Shown: positions 7,403 to 14,650 of the stretch, one piece after another | How the letters are laid out: every line of letters begins with the position of its first letter | Position numbering within the stretch: the first letter of the stretch is position 1 | NCBI GenBank assembly: GCA_002437435.1 | Contig: DJPV01000085.1 | Coordinates: 1-14,650, forward strand | Source: Lachnospiraceae bacterium UBA6403 | GTDB lineage: Bacteria > Bacillota > Clostridia > Lachnospirales > Lachnospiraceae | Length of the DNA: 14,650 nt | Direction: 5' to 3' | Program-made: the position numbers and the translations under genes | The notes under the pieces: model-generated | Databases searched by the model: none | What the model saw: the letters and a program-made list of their open reading frames with translations, nothing else | What the model was told of the DNA's origin: nothing

Positions 7403-9595
7403 TTACCTTCCTTTCCTGAGTTCTTGCGCCATGCTCGCCGCAATCTCTTTTTCAGATAACTGTGAACGGGCAATCTGTTCATATACCGGACAGTTCTCCA
7501 TCAGCTCTTTGTGTGTACCCTTACCTACGATCTTTCCTTCATCCAGTACCAGTATCTGGTCTGCATGTAAGATCGTGCTGACACGCTGAGCAACGATGAA
7601 TACCGTACTGTCTGTCATATCTTCACGAAGTGCTTTTCTGACTGCTACATCCGTCTTGAAATCAAGAGCAGAGAAGCTGTCGTCGAATATATAGATCTTT
7701 GCATTCCGGGCTACTGCTCTGGCGATCGCAAGTCTCTGCTTCTGACCACCGGAAACATTTGTACCGCCCTGTGAAATGCTGCTGTCATACTGTTTATCCT
7801 TTGCCTCGATGAAGTCTGTTGCCTGTGCGATCGCTGCCGCTTTCTTCATCTGTTCATCGGTCGCATCCTCTGCACCAAACCGGATATTCGATGCGATCGT
7901 ACCGGAGAACAGCACACCCTTCTGAGGCACATAACCGATATTCTCACGAAGACTCTCGATCGATACATCACGGATATCCGTTCCGTCGATCGTGATCTTA
8001 CCGCCTGTGACATCATAGAATCTTGGTATCAGCTGCACCAGAGAGGATTTCCCACAGCCGGTGCTTCCGATAATCGCTGTCGTCTCACCCGGTCTTGCTT
8101 CAAAGTCAAGATCTGTCAGAACATCTTCATCTGCCCCCGGATATGCGAAGCTTACATGCTCATAACGGACAACACCCTTTACATTTTCTAACTTCTTGCA
8201 ATCCGGCTTGTCACAGATCGTACTCTCTGTATCGATGACCTCTTTGATTCGATCTGCTGCCACGCCTGCTCTTGGAAGCATAACAGACAGCATACCGATC
8301 ATCAAGAAGGACATAATGATCATCATGGTATAAGTAATAAACGCTGTCATAGAACCAACCTGAAGTTCACCGGAATCGATTCTATGGGCCGCAACCCACT
8401 CGATCAGGATCGTAACTGCATACATAATAAACATCAGAACCGGCATCATAAACGTCATTACACGGTTAACAAACAATGAAGTCCTTGTCAGATCTTTATT
8501 TGCCTTATCAAAACGCTCTTCCTCGAACTTTTCTCTGCCAAATGCACGAATTACCGGGATACCGGTCAGGATCTCTCTGGATACAAGGTTGACACGGTCA
8601 ACCAGCTCCTGCATGATCTTGAACTTTGGAAGTGCAACTGCCATTAACACTCCGAGAACAACCAGGATACCTGCTACCGCAACGACAATCACCCAGCCCA
8701 TACCGGCTCCGCTTTCTACAACCTTTAAGATACCGCCAATTGCCAGAACCGGCGCATATAAAACCATACGGAGCAGCATAACAGTAACCATCTGGATCTG
8801 CTGAACATCATTTGTCGAACGTGTGATCAGGGATGCGGTTGAAAACCGGTTGATCTCTGCATCCGAGAATGAGATAACACGTTTGAAAATACCTTCTCTC
8901 AGATCACAGCCAACGCCTGCGGCCACCCTTGCGGCTACCAGACCGGTAAGGATCGCTGATACGACCATTAACAATGTCATGAGAATCATCTCTACACCAA
9001 CACGTTTCAGATAAGACATCTGGATATCCTTGTAGTTATAATCCATACTGTCATAGCAGGTCTTTGTACAGGTAATCGCAGATGACATCATCATATCATC
9101 GCCCATACTGTCACGCATGGATTCGATCATCTGCTTCATCTGTGTGCCCATCTGGCTCCACATCTCAGCCGGCATCTCATCTAACGTCATACCGCTTGAT
9201 GCAAGCATCTGCTTCAACTGATTATCTTCATCCGAATTCACCATCGTATATGGATAATAATACATCATCATTGGCTCCATACACGCCTGATCTATATCAT
9301 CTATATGATCCTTTCCGTCATCTGTCATATAATATATGCCATCATCTGACTGCTCATAATACTTTTCCCATACCGCTGCATCGTCTTCATCCATGAACCC
9401 TTTAATAATGGTATACGCTTTTTCCGGGATCTGTAACGGACTGCAATGTTCGATACCATAGTTCTGAATACCGGTATCGATCAGCTTCGATGTGTAATCC
9501 GGGAGCGCCAGATCACAATATGCCTGAACGATCAATAACAGAACAATCATCAGAACTGATTTCCAATATGGCTTCAAATTCTTAATTATCTGCAT
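7403..9595 (-). CDS. ABC exporter half, degenerate-site ATPase subunit with extended extracytoplasmic loop (LmrC/EfrC/TM287-like)
   Basis: First gene of the exporter operon, 730 residues. The first membrane helix is at about 12-32; a long predicted extracytoplasmic segment follows (about 50-195), then the remaining helices (about 200-440) and the ATPase domain (about 475-710). Motifs are Walker A GSTGCGKSS (510-518), Q558, a canonical SGGQ signature (615-618), Walker B IYIFDDS with Asp639 where the catalytic Glu normally sits, and VAQRVST with Gln670 instead of the switch His. These two substitutions mark the degenerate-site subunit of heterodimeric exporters and match the downstream partner exactly. 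The loop is unusual: 19 Met between residues 106 and 193, many acidic residues, and Cys105, Cys176 and Cys180. Family members normally have only a short loop here. ATG 9595 has AGAGGTG 5 bases upstream. Substrate unknown. Confidence 0.92.
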   Translation of the reverse strand: MQIIKNLKPYWKSVLMIVLLLIVQAYCDLALPDYTSKLIDTGIQNYGIEHCSPLQIPEKAYTIIKGFMDEDDAAVWEKYYEQSDDGIYYMTDDGKDHIDDIDQACMEPMMMYYYPYTMVNSDEDNQLKQMLASSGMTLDEMPAEMWSQMGTQMKQMIESMRDSMGDDMMMSSAITCTKTCYDSMDYNYKDIQMSYLKRVGVEMILMTLLMVVSAILTGLVAARVAAGVGCDLREGIFKRVISFSDAEINRFSTASLITRSTNDVQQIQMVTVMLLRMVLYAPVLAIGGILKVVESGAGMGWVIVVAVAGILVVLGVLMAVALPKFKIMQELVDRVNLVSREILTGIPVIRAFGREKFEEERFDKANKDLTRTSLFVNRVMTFMMPVLMFIMYAVTILIEWVAAHRIDSGELQVGSMTAFITYTMMIIMSFLMIGMLSVMLPRAGVAADRIKEVIDTESTICDKPDCKKLENVKGVVRYEHVSFAYPGADEDVLTDLDFEARPGETTAIIGSTGCGKSSLVQLIPRFYDVTGGKITIDGTDIRDVSIESLRENIGYVPQKGVLFSGTIASNIRFGAEDATDEQMKKAAAIAQATDFIEAKDKQYDSSISQGGTNVSGGQKQRLAIARAVARNAKIYIFDDSFSALDFKTDVAVRKALREDMTDSTVFIVAQRVSTILHADQILVLDEGKIVGKGTHKELMENCPVYEQIARSQLSEKEIAASMAQELRKGR

Positions 9596-9601
9596 AGTTT
9601 C

Positions 9602-9630
9602 ACCTCTCTATAGTTTTCGCATGTAGAGGT
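9602..9630. promoter_or_regulatory. Inverted repeat at the exporter operon start, possible operator
   Basis: ACCTCT (9602-9607) and AGAGGT (9625-9630) are perfect 6-base inverted repeats 17 bases apart. One arm lies between the -10 box and the predicted transcription start, the other overlaps the ribosome binding site of the 730-residue gene. Because the promoter-proximal arm is probably not transcribed, a DNA operator is more plausible than an RNA hairpin. No regulator gene is adjacent. Six-base repeats of this kind can arise by chance. Confidence 0.3.
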
Positions 9631-9658
9631 ATTCTATCACTACCTATATAAAAGTCAA
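9631..9658 (-). promoter_or_regulatory. Sigma-A promoter of the ABC exporter operon
   Basis: On the minus strand TTGACT (9653-9658) and TAGAAT (9631-9636) are separated by 16 bases, and a TG one base upstream of the -10 box makes it an extended -10. The predicted start is near 9624, leaving a short leader of about 28 bases to ATG 9595. Confidence 0.75.
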
Positions 9659-9680
9659 TTAAATTCCCATAAAAAATAAA

Positions 9681-9727
9681 TGAAAAAAGACCCGCCTGCC
9701 AGACTGTGAACTGGACAAACGAGTCTT
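9681..9727 (-). terminator. Intrinsic terminator of the secreted modular protein gene
   Basis: On the minus strand AAGACTCGTTTGTCCAG (9711-9727) pairs with CTGGCAGGCGGGTCTT (9687-9702), with several G-U pairs and one bulged base, around an 8-base loop, and is followed by a T-run (complement of 9683-9688). It begins 32 bases past the stop codon and lies upstream of the exporter promoter, so it isolates the two transcription units. Confidence 0.85.
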
Positions 9728-9759
9728 CTTGTATATTAATACTTTGTATATTGGGGGCT

Positions 9760-12700
9760 TTATTTTACAGTGATCTTCAGTTTCTTACGGGCACCATTCT
9801 GAGCAAGTGCATATACATAACATGTACCTTTCTTCTTGCCCTTGATTCTGCCTCCCTGTGTAACAGTTGCGATCTTACTATTTGTTGAGATCCAACGAAC
9901 CTTCTCACAGTGAACCTTCAGCTTCTTATTCTTAGCCATCTTGACTGTTGCATCAAGATAAACTGATTTGCCCTTTTTAACTGTAACCTTTGAAACCGTC
10001 TTACCCTTTGTGTTCTTTACAGTAACGCCGATCGGGTTATTGTACTTATATTTCTTTGTTGCAGTTATTGTATGTAACTGGAAGGACTTACCGATCATTC
10101 TCTTTTCCAGCTTTCCAGTCTTAGAATTTCTTACATTCTTATAAGCGATAACCTTGAACTTATAGAACGTATTCTTCTTGAACTTCTTGCCGCCTGCAAG
10201 CTTTGTAAGTGTATAGCTGATATCCTTCTTACCCTTTAACTTACTTGCAGAAACAGTTTTGATCTTCTGGTATTTGTAAATCTTGTTCTTCTTATTACAG
10301 TAGTTACCGTAGATGATGTAACCATCAGCCTCTTTCAGGCGTTCCCAACGTAAGGTTACCTTGCTTGTTGTAGCAGAAGCTCTTCCTGTAAGCTGTCCCT
10401 TGGTATACTTGTCTATCTTGTCACTTGAAATCCACTTATCGGCTTCTTTTGTACCTGGCTTCGGACCCGGCTGTGTTACTTCATCTTTCTTAACGGTTAC
10501 TGTTCCATCTGAAAGACGGATTACAACAAACTGTACTGCATCACTGTCTTCCATACCACTCTTAACTGCAATCGCTGTGATCGTAGTTGTAGAATTCTTC
10601 TTAATTGTAAGCGGCTTTGTATACTTTGTACCATACTTGGTTGTTGGATAACTTCCATTTGTTGTATAGTAGATCGTTGCACCTGCAGTCTTTGTTGACA
10701 ATGTAAATGAATTATTGTCACTTGAACGTGTTCCGGTCGGTACCTCTACCTGCTCCTTAACAGGATCTACAGGTGTAGGCGTTGGTGTTGGTGTAGGTGT
10801 TGGTGTAGTCGATCCACTTACTTCTGCCGATACCATATCACTGTTTAACTTTCCAGGAAGAGATGCAATTGCATTAATCGTCTTACCTGCAATAGACGCT
10901 GCATCAATTGGTCCTGTATACTTCTTACCATTCTTCTTTGTTGGTACGCTTCCATCTGTTGTGTAATAGATCTCTGCGTCCTTTGGACCAGTGATCGAAA
11001 TCGTCTTTTTATCGCTGCTTTCTGTGATCGTTGGCTTCTCAGTCTTCAGATCTGCTACCTTAACGGTTGCAACATCACTGTCCTTCATGTTATCTTTTAC
11101 GCCAATAATCTTGATCGTATCAATGGTCTTACCATCTTTATCTGTGGCAGGAATCGGATCTGTATATTTGGTGCCATTCTTCTTGTCTGGTGTGGAGCCG
11201 TCTGTTGTATAATAAATATCTGAATCATCCGGATCTGTTGTAATGATCAGTGATGTACCATCATCAGATGCCTTAACAGATGGTTTTCCAACCTGGGCTT
11301 TATCTCCATTATCTTCTTTACCAGACTCCAGTGATTCTACAATATATTCCTGAACATCACTGTCTTTCATGTTATCCTTAACACCGACAGCCTTAACTAA
11401 TTTAATCTGCTTACCATCTGCTCCTATTACAGAAAATGGTCCTGTATATTTCTTACCATGTGTCTTGCTTGGAGTTGTTCCGTCTGTTGTGTAATAGATA
11501 TCTGCACCCTCTGTAGTTGTAGAAAGAATCACTGCACTCTTATCATCTGTCAGTGTTGCAGTTGGCTTATCAACCTGTTTGATCACTGATGGAGCTGGCT
11601 TCTCATTTACTGTGAAGCACACAATATAGCTGTCCTTCATTCCAGCCTTTACAGCGATCATGGTAATCTTCTTTCCTGCATTATCCTTAACTGACAATGC
11701 TCCTGTATACTTGATTCCATTCTTGCTGCTTGGATCACTTCCATCTGTTGTGTAATAAATGGTTGCACCTGCTGTCTTTGTAGCAAGGGTAAATGTCTTC
11801 TTATCAGATGATACTGTTACGGTAGGTGTTTCTACACGTTTCAGATTTGCATCGGATGTATTAACAGGCTTTGGAACAGATGCCGGCTCACTTGCATAGT
11901 TTGTATATAAACCCTCATCAATACCAACCGTTGTAAGGTCATCCACATTGATCTCTTCTGCAACAATATAAACCTTATATTTGTCAAAAATATTTTCTGT
12001 TGTTATTCCTGCCTTGCCAATCTTGTTAACAACTGCTGCAAGATTGAGTTTTGTTGTGCCTGACAATGTAGCTGCTGCTACATCCTCCAGCTTGCCATAA
12101 GCTAAGATATTGGCATTCTTTGCATTATAATTCTTATCTGTTACAAGATATGAAAGCTGATTTACACTCTTCTTATTGGTTCCGCTGATCTTATATGGAA
12201 TTGTAACTATATTACCGGACATGGAAGGAGTCTCTGTAACTGCTGTTGTCATTCCATCATCTAGAAGTGTCAGCTTATATTCTGCGCCATAAGTTCCAGC
12301 CTTGCCTGCTACAAGATTCGTAAATAAAACTGCATCCTTGTTGATGTTCATAGCTGGTGATGTTCTGTACTGACAATCGTATACATCTCTCAACTGTCCA
12401 TCTGATGTAACATAACTTCCTACTATATGATAATTAGGTGGAGTATAATTACTTCTTAAATTATAATCGGTTCCCTTTGCTCTCTGCATAGAAGCCTGGA
12501 TCGTATCCGGATATCCATAGCTGGTATTCGTAGCCTCTCCCGCACTCAATGCAAAAACCTTCACACCTTTCAACTGTGTTCTATCCGCATATGATACTCT
12601 TTCAACGAGTCCTGCACCATCTGTCGCAGATACTCCTGTCTTTGTACTAGAAGCAATTGTGCTCTTTTCTACGGATGTAAATGTTGCCAGAAAACCGGTA

Positions 12701-14286
12701 CTGTCATCATTCATCCATTCATTCTCAAATATGGAATCGTATGATGAGCTATCTTCACTATTATATTTGTGGTTAATAGTTGAATCATATTCAAGCAGAT
12801 AACTGTTGCCAGTATTAAAATCTGCTCCAGAATCTGTATCAAGTACACGGAACTTTAATGGTTCGCCCTTATAAGAACCAAACCAGACATAATTTCCTTT
12901 CCATTTTTCTGTTGGATTTGGCTTTGAATCCGGGTCAATGATCGGACCGTCTGGATTTACATCTGGTTCATCATCCGCTTTTGGAATAGATACCTGGGCA
13001 GGCTTACTTGCATAATCTGTAAACAGGCTCTCATCAATATCAGATGTCGATGCTATATCCTCGCTTATTGTTTCAGCTACCAGATAAATTTTATAATTAT
13101 CAACTAAACGATCAACGGTACAGCCATTTCCAATCTTCGCTGCTATAGATGCAAGATTTAATCTTACATCTCCTGTCATAGAAGCTGTTGCTGCTTTTCC
13201 ATACGCAAGCACTTTTACACCTGATGCATTGTACGCTTTATCTGTTACAAGATATGATATCTGATCTCCCTTATCTCCTGTCACAGAATATGGTATTGTT
13301 ACAACATTACCAGTTCGATCAACAGAACCACCTACAGAAAGCTCCATTGAAGGATCCAGCATTGTAAACTTATATGCTGCTCCATACTGACCGGCTGTAC
13401 CAGATACCAGTGATGTAAATAATATATTATTCTTATTCAGATTAAATGCTGGTGTCGAAGCAAGCGGTCCCTGGAAGCAAATCTCGACACCATCTTTTAC
13501 CTGAACACCCACTGCACCTGAAAGCTTGATATTTTCAGCAGTAGATCTTATAAAGTATCCATACAGCGTTTTGTTTGTATCCTGTTCTCTCTGCTTTGCT
13601 TTGCCCGCTGTATCCGGATAACCATAACTTGTATTTCTGTATTCGGAAACATCAAGTGCAAACACCTTGTCCTTACTTAACGGTGTGTATATATAGTCAG
13701 AACCACCCGCAGAAGAATTCAAGCCTCCATCACCGCCGTTCCTTGATGCCTTTGTACTTGCCAGAATTCCATTTAATTCAACAGAAGAAAATCCAGTTAA
13801 GAAATACGGCATCTGTTTATTTGTAATGGAACATGTCATTTTTTTATAACCGGTTTCATTCATCCATTTAACTAATGTACTGTCAGCATAGGAATACTGA
13901 CTCGTAGATGCACTCGTACCTGCAAAAGTATAGGAATATACCTGTGGTCCAATTACAGCATCCGTCTGAAGCAGCATGCTGGAAGTACCAGTAGAAAATT
14001 CATACCGGCTGTCTGTATTTAATACACGATACTTGATTGGTTCCCCATCATACCTGCCATAGTACACATAACTTCCCTTCCAGGAATCTGTCGTACTCAA
14101 CTTGTCACCATTATGAGATCCATATGGATCCCCAATTTTCGAAACGCCGATACCTAAAATCGCTTTACCCGTTCCAGTAGTCGCAGCATCAACCTTTTCA
14201 ATTGGGTTGAGTGCTGGCAGCATACTGACAGCCATCGCCGCACTTATCGCAAGTGCTGTTCCCTTCTTGAAAAATCCCTTTTTCAT
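9760..14286 (-). CDS. Secreted modular protein: two DUF6273-like domains, five chitobiase-C-terminal-like repeats, Fn3-like and Big_2-like domains
   Basis: Predicted secreted or wall-associated protein of 1508 residues; function unknown. A signal peptide (MKKGFFKKG, then a hydrophobic core, cleavage near VDA-34) leads into two tandem domains of about 350 residues (about 69-432 and 462-805). Each has a WKG-YV-(Y/F)G-Y-GEP-(K)-(Y/F)RVL start, a short central W-M-N segment and a TSYGYPDT segment, resembling DUF6273. Five repeats of about 77 residues follow, each with an IYYTT(D/N)GS-P core (starting at 843, 930, 1024, 1106 and 1205), as in chitobiase/hexosaminidase C-terminal (CHB_HEX) domains. 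A PT-repeat linker (about 1160-1175) precedes the fifth. Then come an Fn3-like domain (about 1288-1415) and a Big_2-like domain (about 1418-1508). The C-terminal 200 residues are very Lys-rich. There is no LPXTG, SLH domain or membrane anchor. I chose ATG 14286 because GGAGG (14293-14297) is 6 bases upstream; an in-frame TTG at 14331 would hide the signal peptide behind 15 polar residues. No catalytic domain is seen; adhesion or glycan binding is inference. Confidence 0.88.
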   Translation of the reverse strand: MKKGFFKKGTALAISAAMAVSMLPALNPIEKVDAATTGTGKAILGIGVSKIGDPYGSHNGDKLSTTDSWKGSYVYYGRYDGEPIKYRVLNTDSRYEFSTGTSSMLLQTDAVIGPQVYSYTFAGTSASTSQYSYADSTLVKWMNETGYKKMTCSITNKQMPYFLTGFSSVELNGILASTKASRNGGDGGLNSSAGGSDYIYTPLSKDKVFALDVSEYRNTSYGYPDTAGKAKQREQDTNKTLYGYFIRSTAENIKLSGAVGVQVKDGVEICFQGPLASTPAFNLNKNNILFTSLVSGTAGQYGAAYKFTMLDPSMELSVGGSVDRTGNVVTIPYSVTGDKGDQISYLVTDKAYNASGVKVLAYGKAATASMTGDVRLNLASIAAKIGNGCTVDRLVDNYKIYLVAETISEDIASTSDIDESLFTDYASKPAQVSIPKADDEPDVNPDGPIIDPDSKPNPTEKWKGNYVWFGSYKGEPLKFRVLDTDSGADFNTGNSYLLEYDSTINHKYNSEDSSSYDSIFENEWMNDDSTGFLATFTSVEKSTIASSTKTGVSATDGAGLVERVSYADRTQLKGVKVFALSAGEATNTSYGYPDTIQASMQRAKGTDYNLRSNYTPPNYHIVGSYVTSDGQLRDVYDCQYRTSPAMNINKDAVLFTNLVAGKAGTYGAEYKLTLLDDGMTTAVTETPSMSGNIVTIPYKISGTNKKSVNQLSYLVTDKNYNAKNANILAYGKLEDVAAATLSGTTKLNLAAVVNKIGKAGITTENIFDKYKVYIVAEEINVDDLTTVGIDEGLYTNYASEPASVPKPVNTSDANLKRVETPTVTVSSDKKTFTLATKTAGATIYYTTDGSDPSSKNGIKYTGALSVKDNAGKKITMIAVKAGMKDSYIVCFTVNEKPAPSVIKQVDKPTATLTDDKSAVILSTTTEGADIYYTTDGTTPSKTHGKKYTGPFSVIGADGKQIKLVKAVGVKDNMKDSDVQEYIVESLESGKEDNGDKAQVGKPSVKASDDGTSLIITTDPDDSDIYYTTDGSTPDKKNGTKYTDPIPATDKDGKTIDTIKIIGVKDNMKDSDVATVKVADLKTEKPTITESSDKKTISITGPKDAEIYYTTDGSVPTKKNGKKYTGPIDAASIAGKTINAIASLPGKLNSDMVSAEVSGSTTPTPTPTPTPTPVDPVKEQVEVPTGTRSSDNNSFTLSTKTAGATIYYTTNGSYPTTKYGTKYTKPLTIKKNSTTTITAIAVKSGMEDSDAVQFVVIRLSDGTVTVKKDEVTQPGPKPGTKEADKWISSDKIDKYTKGQLTGRASATTSKVTLRWERLKEADGYIIYGNYCNKKNKIYKYQKIKTVSASKLKGKKDISYTLTKLAGGKKFKKNTFYKFKVIAYKNVRNSKTGKLEKRMIGKSFQLHTITATKKYKYNNPIGVTVKNTKGKTVSKVTVKKGKSVYLDATVKMAKNKKLKVHCEKVRWISTNSKIATVTQGGRIKGKKKGTCYVYALAQNGARKKLKITVK
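10772..10807. repeat. Six tandem hexanucleotides encoding the Pro-Thr linker
   Basis: Six consecutive units of GGYGTW (+ strand reading) encode alternating Thr-Pro on the minus strand. They form the flexible linker between the fourth and fifth chitobiase-C-terminal-like repeats of the secreted protein. Units differ only at the third and sixth bases. The repeat stays in frame with any change in whole hexamers, so copy number could vary without a frameshift. Confidence 0.85.
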
Positions 14287-14308
14287 CGTTTTCCTCCATT
14301 TCTTTGTG

Positions 14309-14333
14309 GATTGCCCGCTCGCTAATGGCAATC
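14309..14333 (-). promoter_or_regulatory. Leader hairpin upstream of the secreted protein's ribosome binding site
   Basis: In the minus-strand transcript GATTGCC (14327-14333) pairs perfectly with GGCAATC (14309-14315) around an 11-base loop. It ends 11 bases before the GGAGG ribosome binding site. There is no T-run after it, so it is not a terminator. It could stabilise the mRNA or influence initiation. The stem is seen directly; its role is inferred. Confidence 0.5.
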
Positions 14334-14398
14334 TCTTGTTTATTCCCGGTTTTATCAGCCGTTTTTGTTATTTCAGATATTACTTTTAGCAATTTTTA

Positions 14399-14427
14399 AG
14401 TATATATTGTCGTTTTATAAATATCAA
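14399..14427 (-). promoter_or_regulatory. Sigma-A promoter of the secreted modular protein gene
   Basis: On the minus strand TTGATA (14422-14427) and TATACT (14399-14404) are 17 bases apart. The predicted start is near 14392, giving a leader of about 105 bases to ATG 14286 that contains the hairpin at 14309-14333. I compared this leader with the conserved elements of the c-di-GMP-I riboswitch and did not find them. Confidence 0.7.
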
Positions 14428-14570
14428 GTGTTATGCTGAAATATATTTTATTTTCGTACAAATGCACATAAAACAAACGCATTTCACAAAAAAAACATAC
14501 ATTTTTGCTTTTTTACCCATTATCCGGTTTGAATTTAAAAAAGCATTCTTAAAACAGTTTTTTAATTACA

Positions 14571-14620
14571 TTTAGATATAATGTCACATTTTTAATATCA
14601 TCTGTTACATCATATCTAAT
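14571..14620. repeat. 18-bp imperfect inverted repeat in the right-edge AT-rich region
   Basis: Bases 14571-14588 (core TTAGATATAATGT) and 14603-14620 are inverted copies matching at 15 of 18 positions around a 14-base spacer. Neither arm is followed by a clean T-run, so a terminator is uncertain; an operator or a weak bidirectional terminator for a gene beyond the right edge is possible. The rest of 14428-14650 is very AT-rich with no gene or other feature I can support. Confidence 0.45.
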
Positions 14621-14650
14621 TTATATTTTATTGGAATATACATAAAATAT

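Noticed and set aside
10900..11800. Glycoside hydrolase call for the secreted protein from its chitobiase-like repeats
   Set aside because: Only the C-terminal accessory-type repeat is present, with no hexosaminidase catalytic barrel in the 1508 residues.
14287..14331. TTG start that would lengthen the secreted protein by 15 residues
   Set aside because: The added residues are polar and would precede the signal peptide. ATG 14286 has a GGAGG at ideal spacing, and the TTG lies inside the leader hairpin.
14287..14398. c-di-GMP riboswitch in the secreted protein leader, which would tie it to the EAL protein
   Set aside because: The GGGACGCAAAGC-type core and the tetraloop receptor of the c-di-GMP-I class are not present, and I could not build the class II pseudoknot.

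Overview
The window looks like chromosome from a moderately AT-rich, low-GC Gram-positive anaerobe of the class Clostridia, most likely a Lachnospiraceae gut bacterium. The reasons are strong GGAGG-type ribosome binding sites, AT-rich intergenic regions with good sigma-A boxes, a cytoplasmic LacI-type-sensor/GGDEF/EAL protein, a heterodimeric ABC exporter, and a secreted protein built from DUF6273-like, chitobiase-C-terminal-like and Big_2-like modules. The genus cannot be fixed from the sequence alone.

Layout, left to right. A probable promoter at the left edge points out of the window. It is followed on the + strand by a small alarmone synthetase gene (RelQ/YjbM type, (p)ppGpp synthesis) and by a tRNA-Arg(ACG) gene with its own promoter and intrinsic terminator. 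Between that terminator and the next, convergent gene lies a roughly 330-bp non-coding, almost fully palindromic element with long imperfect terminal inverted repeats and two internal repeat units (MITE-like). Everything to its right is on the - strand. First is a 1271-residue c-di-GMP signalling protein with a LacI-type ligand-binding domain, an unassigned middle region, a degenerate GGDEF, an intact EAL and a C-terminal beta-helix-like domain. Then, reading in the transcribed direction, comes a two-gene operon for an asymmetric heterodimeric ABC exporter (730 aa then 612 aa, 5-nt gap) with a clear promoter and a long-stemmed terminator. Last is a large secreted modular protein (1508 aa from the preferred start) with its own promoter, a structured leader and a terminator.

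How the genes fit together. The window has two nucleotide second-messenger enzymes, one for (p)ppGpp and one predicted to degrade c-di-GMP, beside an efflux system and a surface or secreted protein. Each - strand unit has its own terminator or promoter, so they appear to be independent transcription units and not one pathway. Any functional link, such as c-di-GMP control of the surface protein, is speculation.

The most unusual items are the four-part c-di-GMP protein with an apparently cytoplasmic beta-helix tail, the large palindromic element beside the tRNA gene, and the methionine-rich extracytoplasmic insertion in one exporter half.
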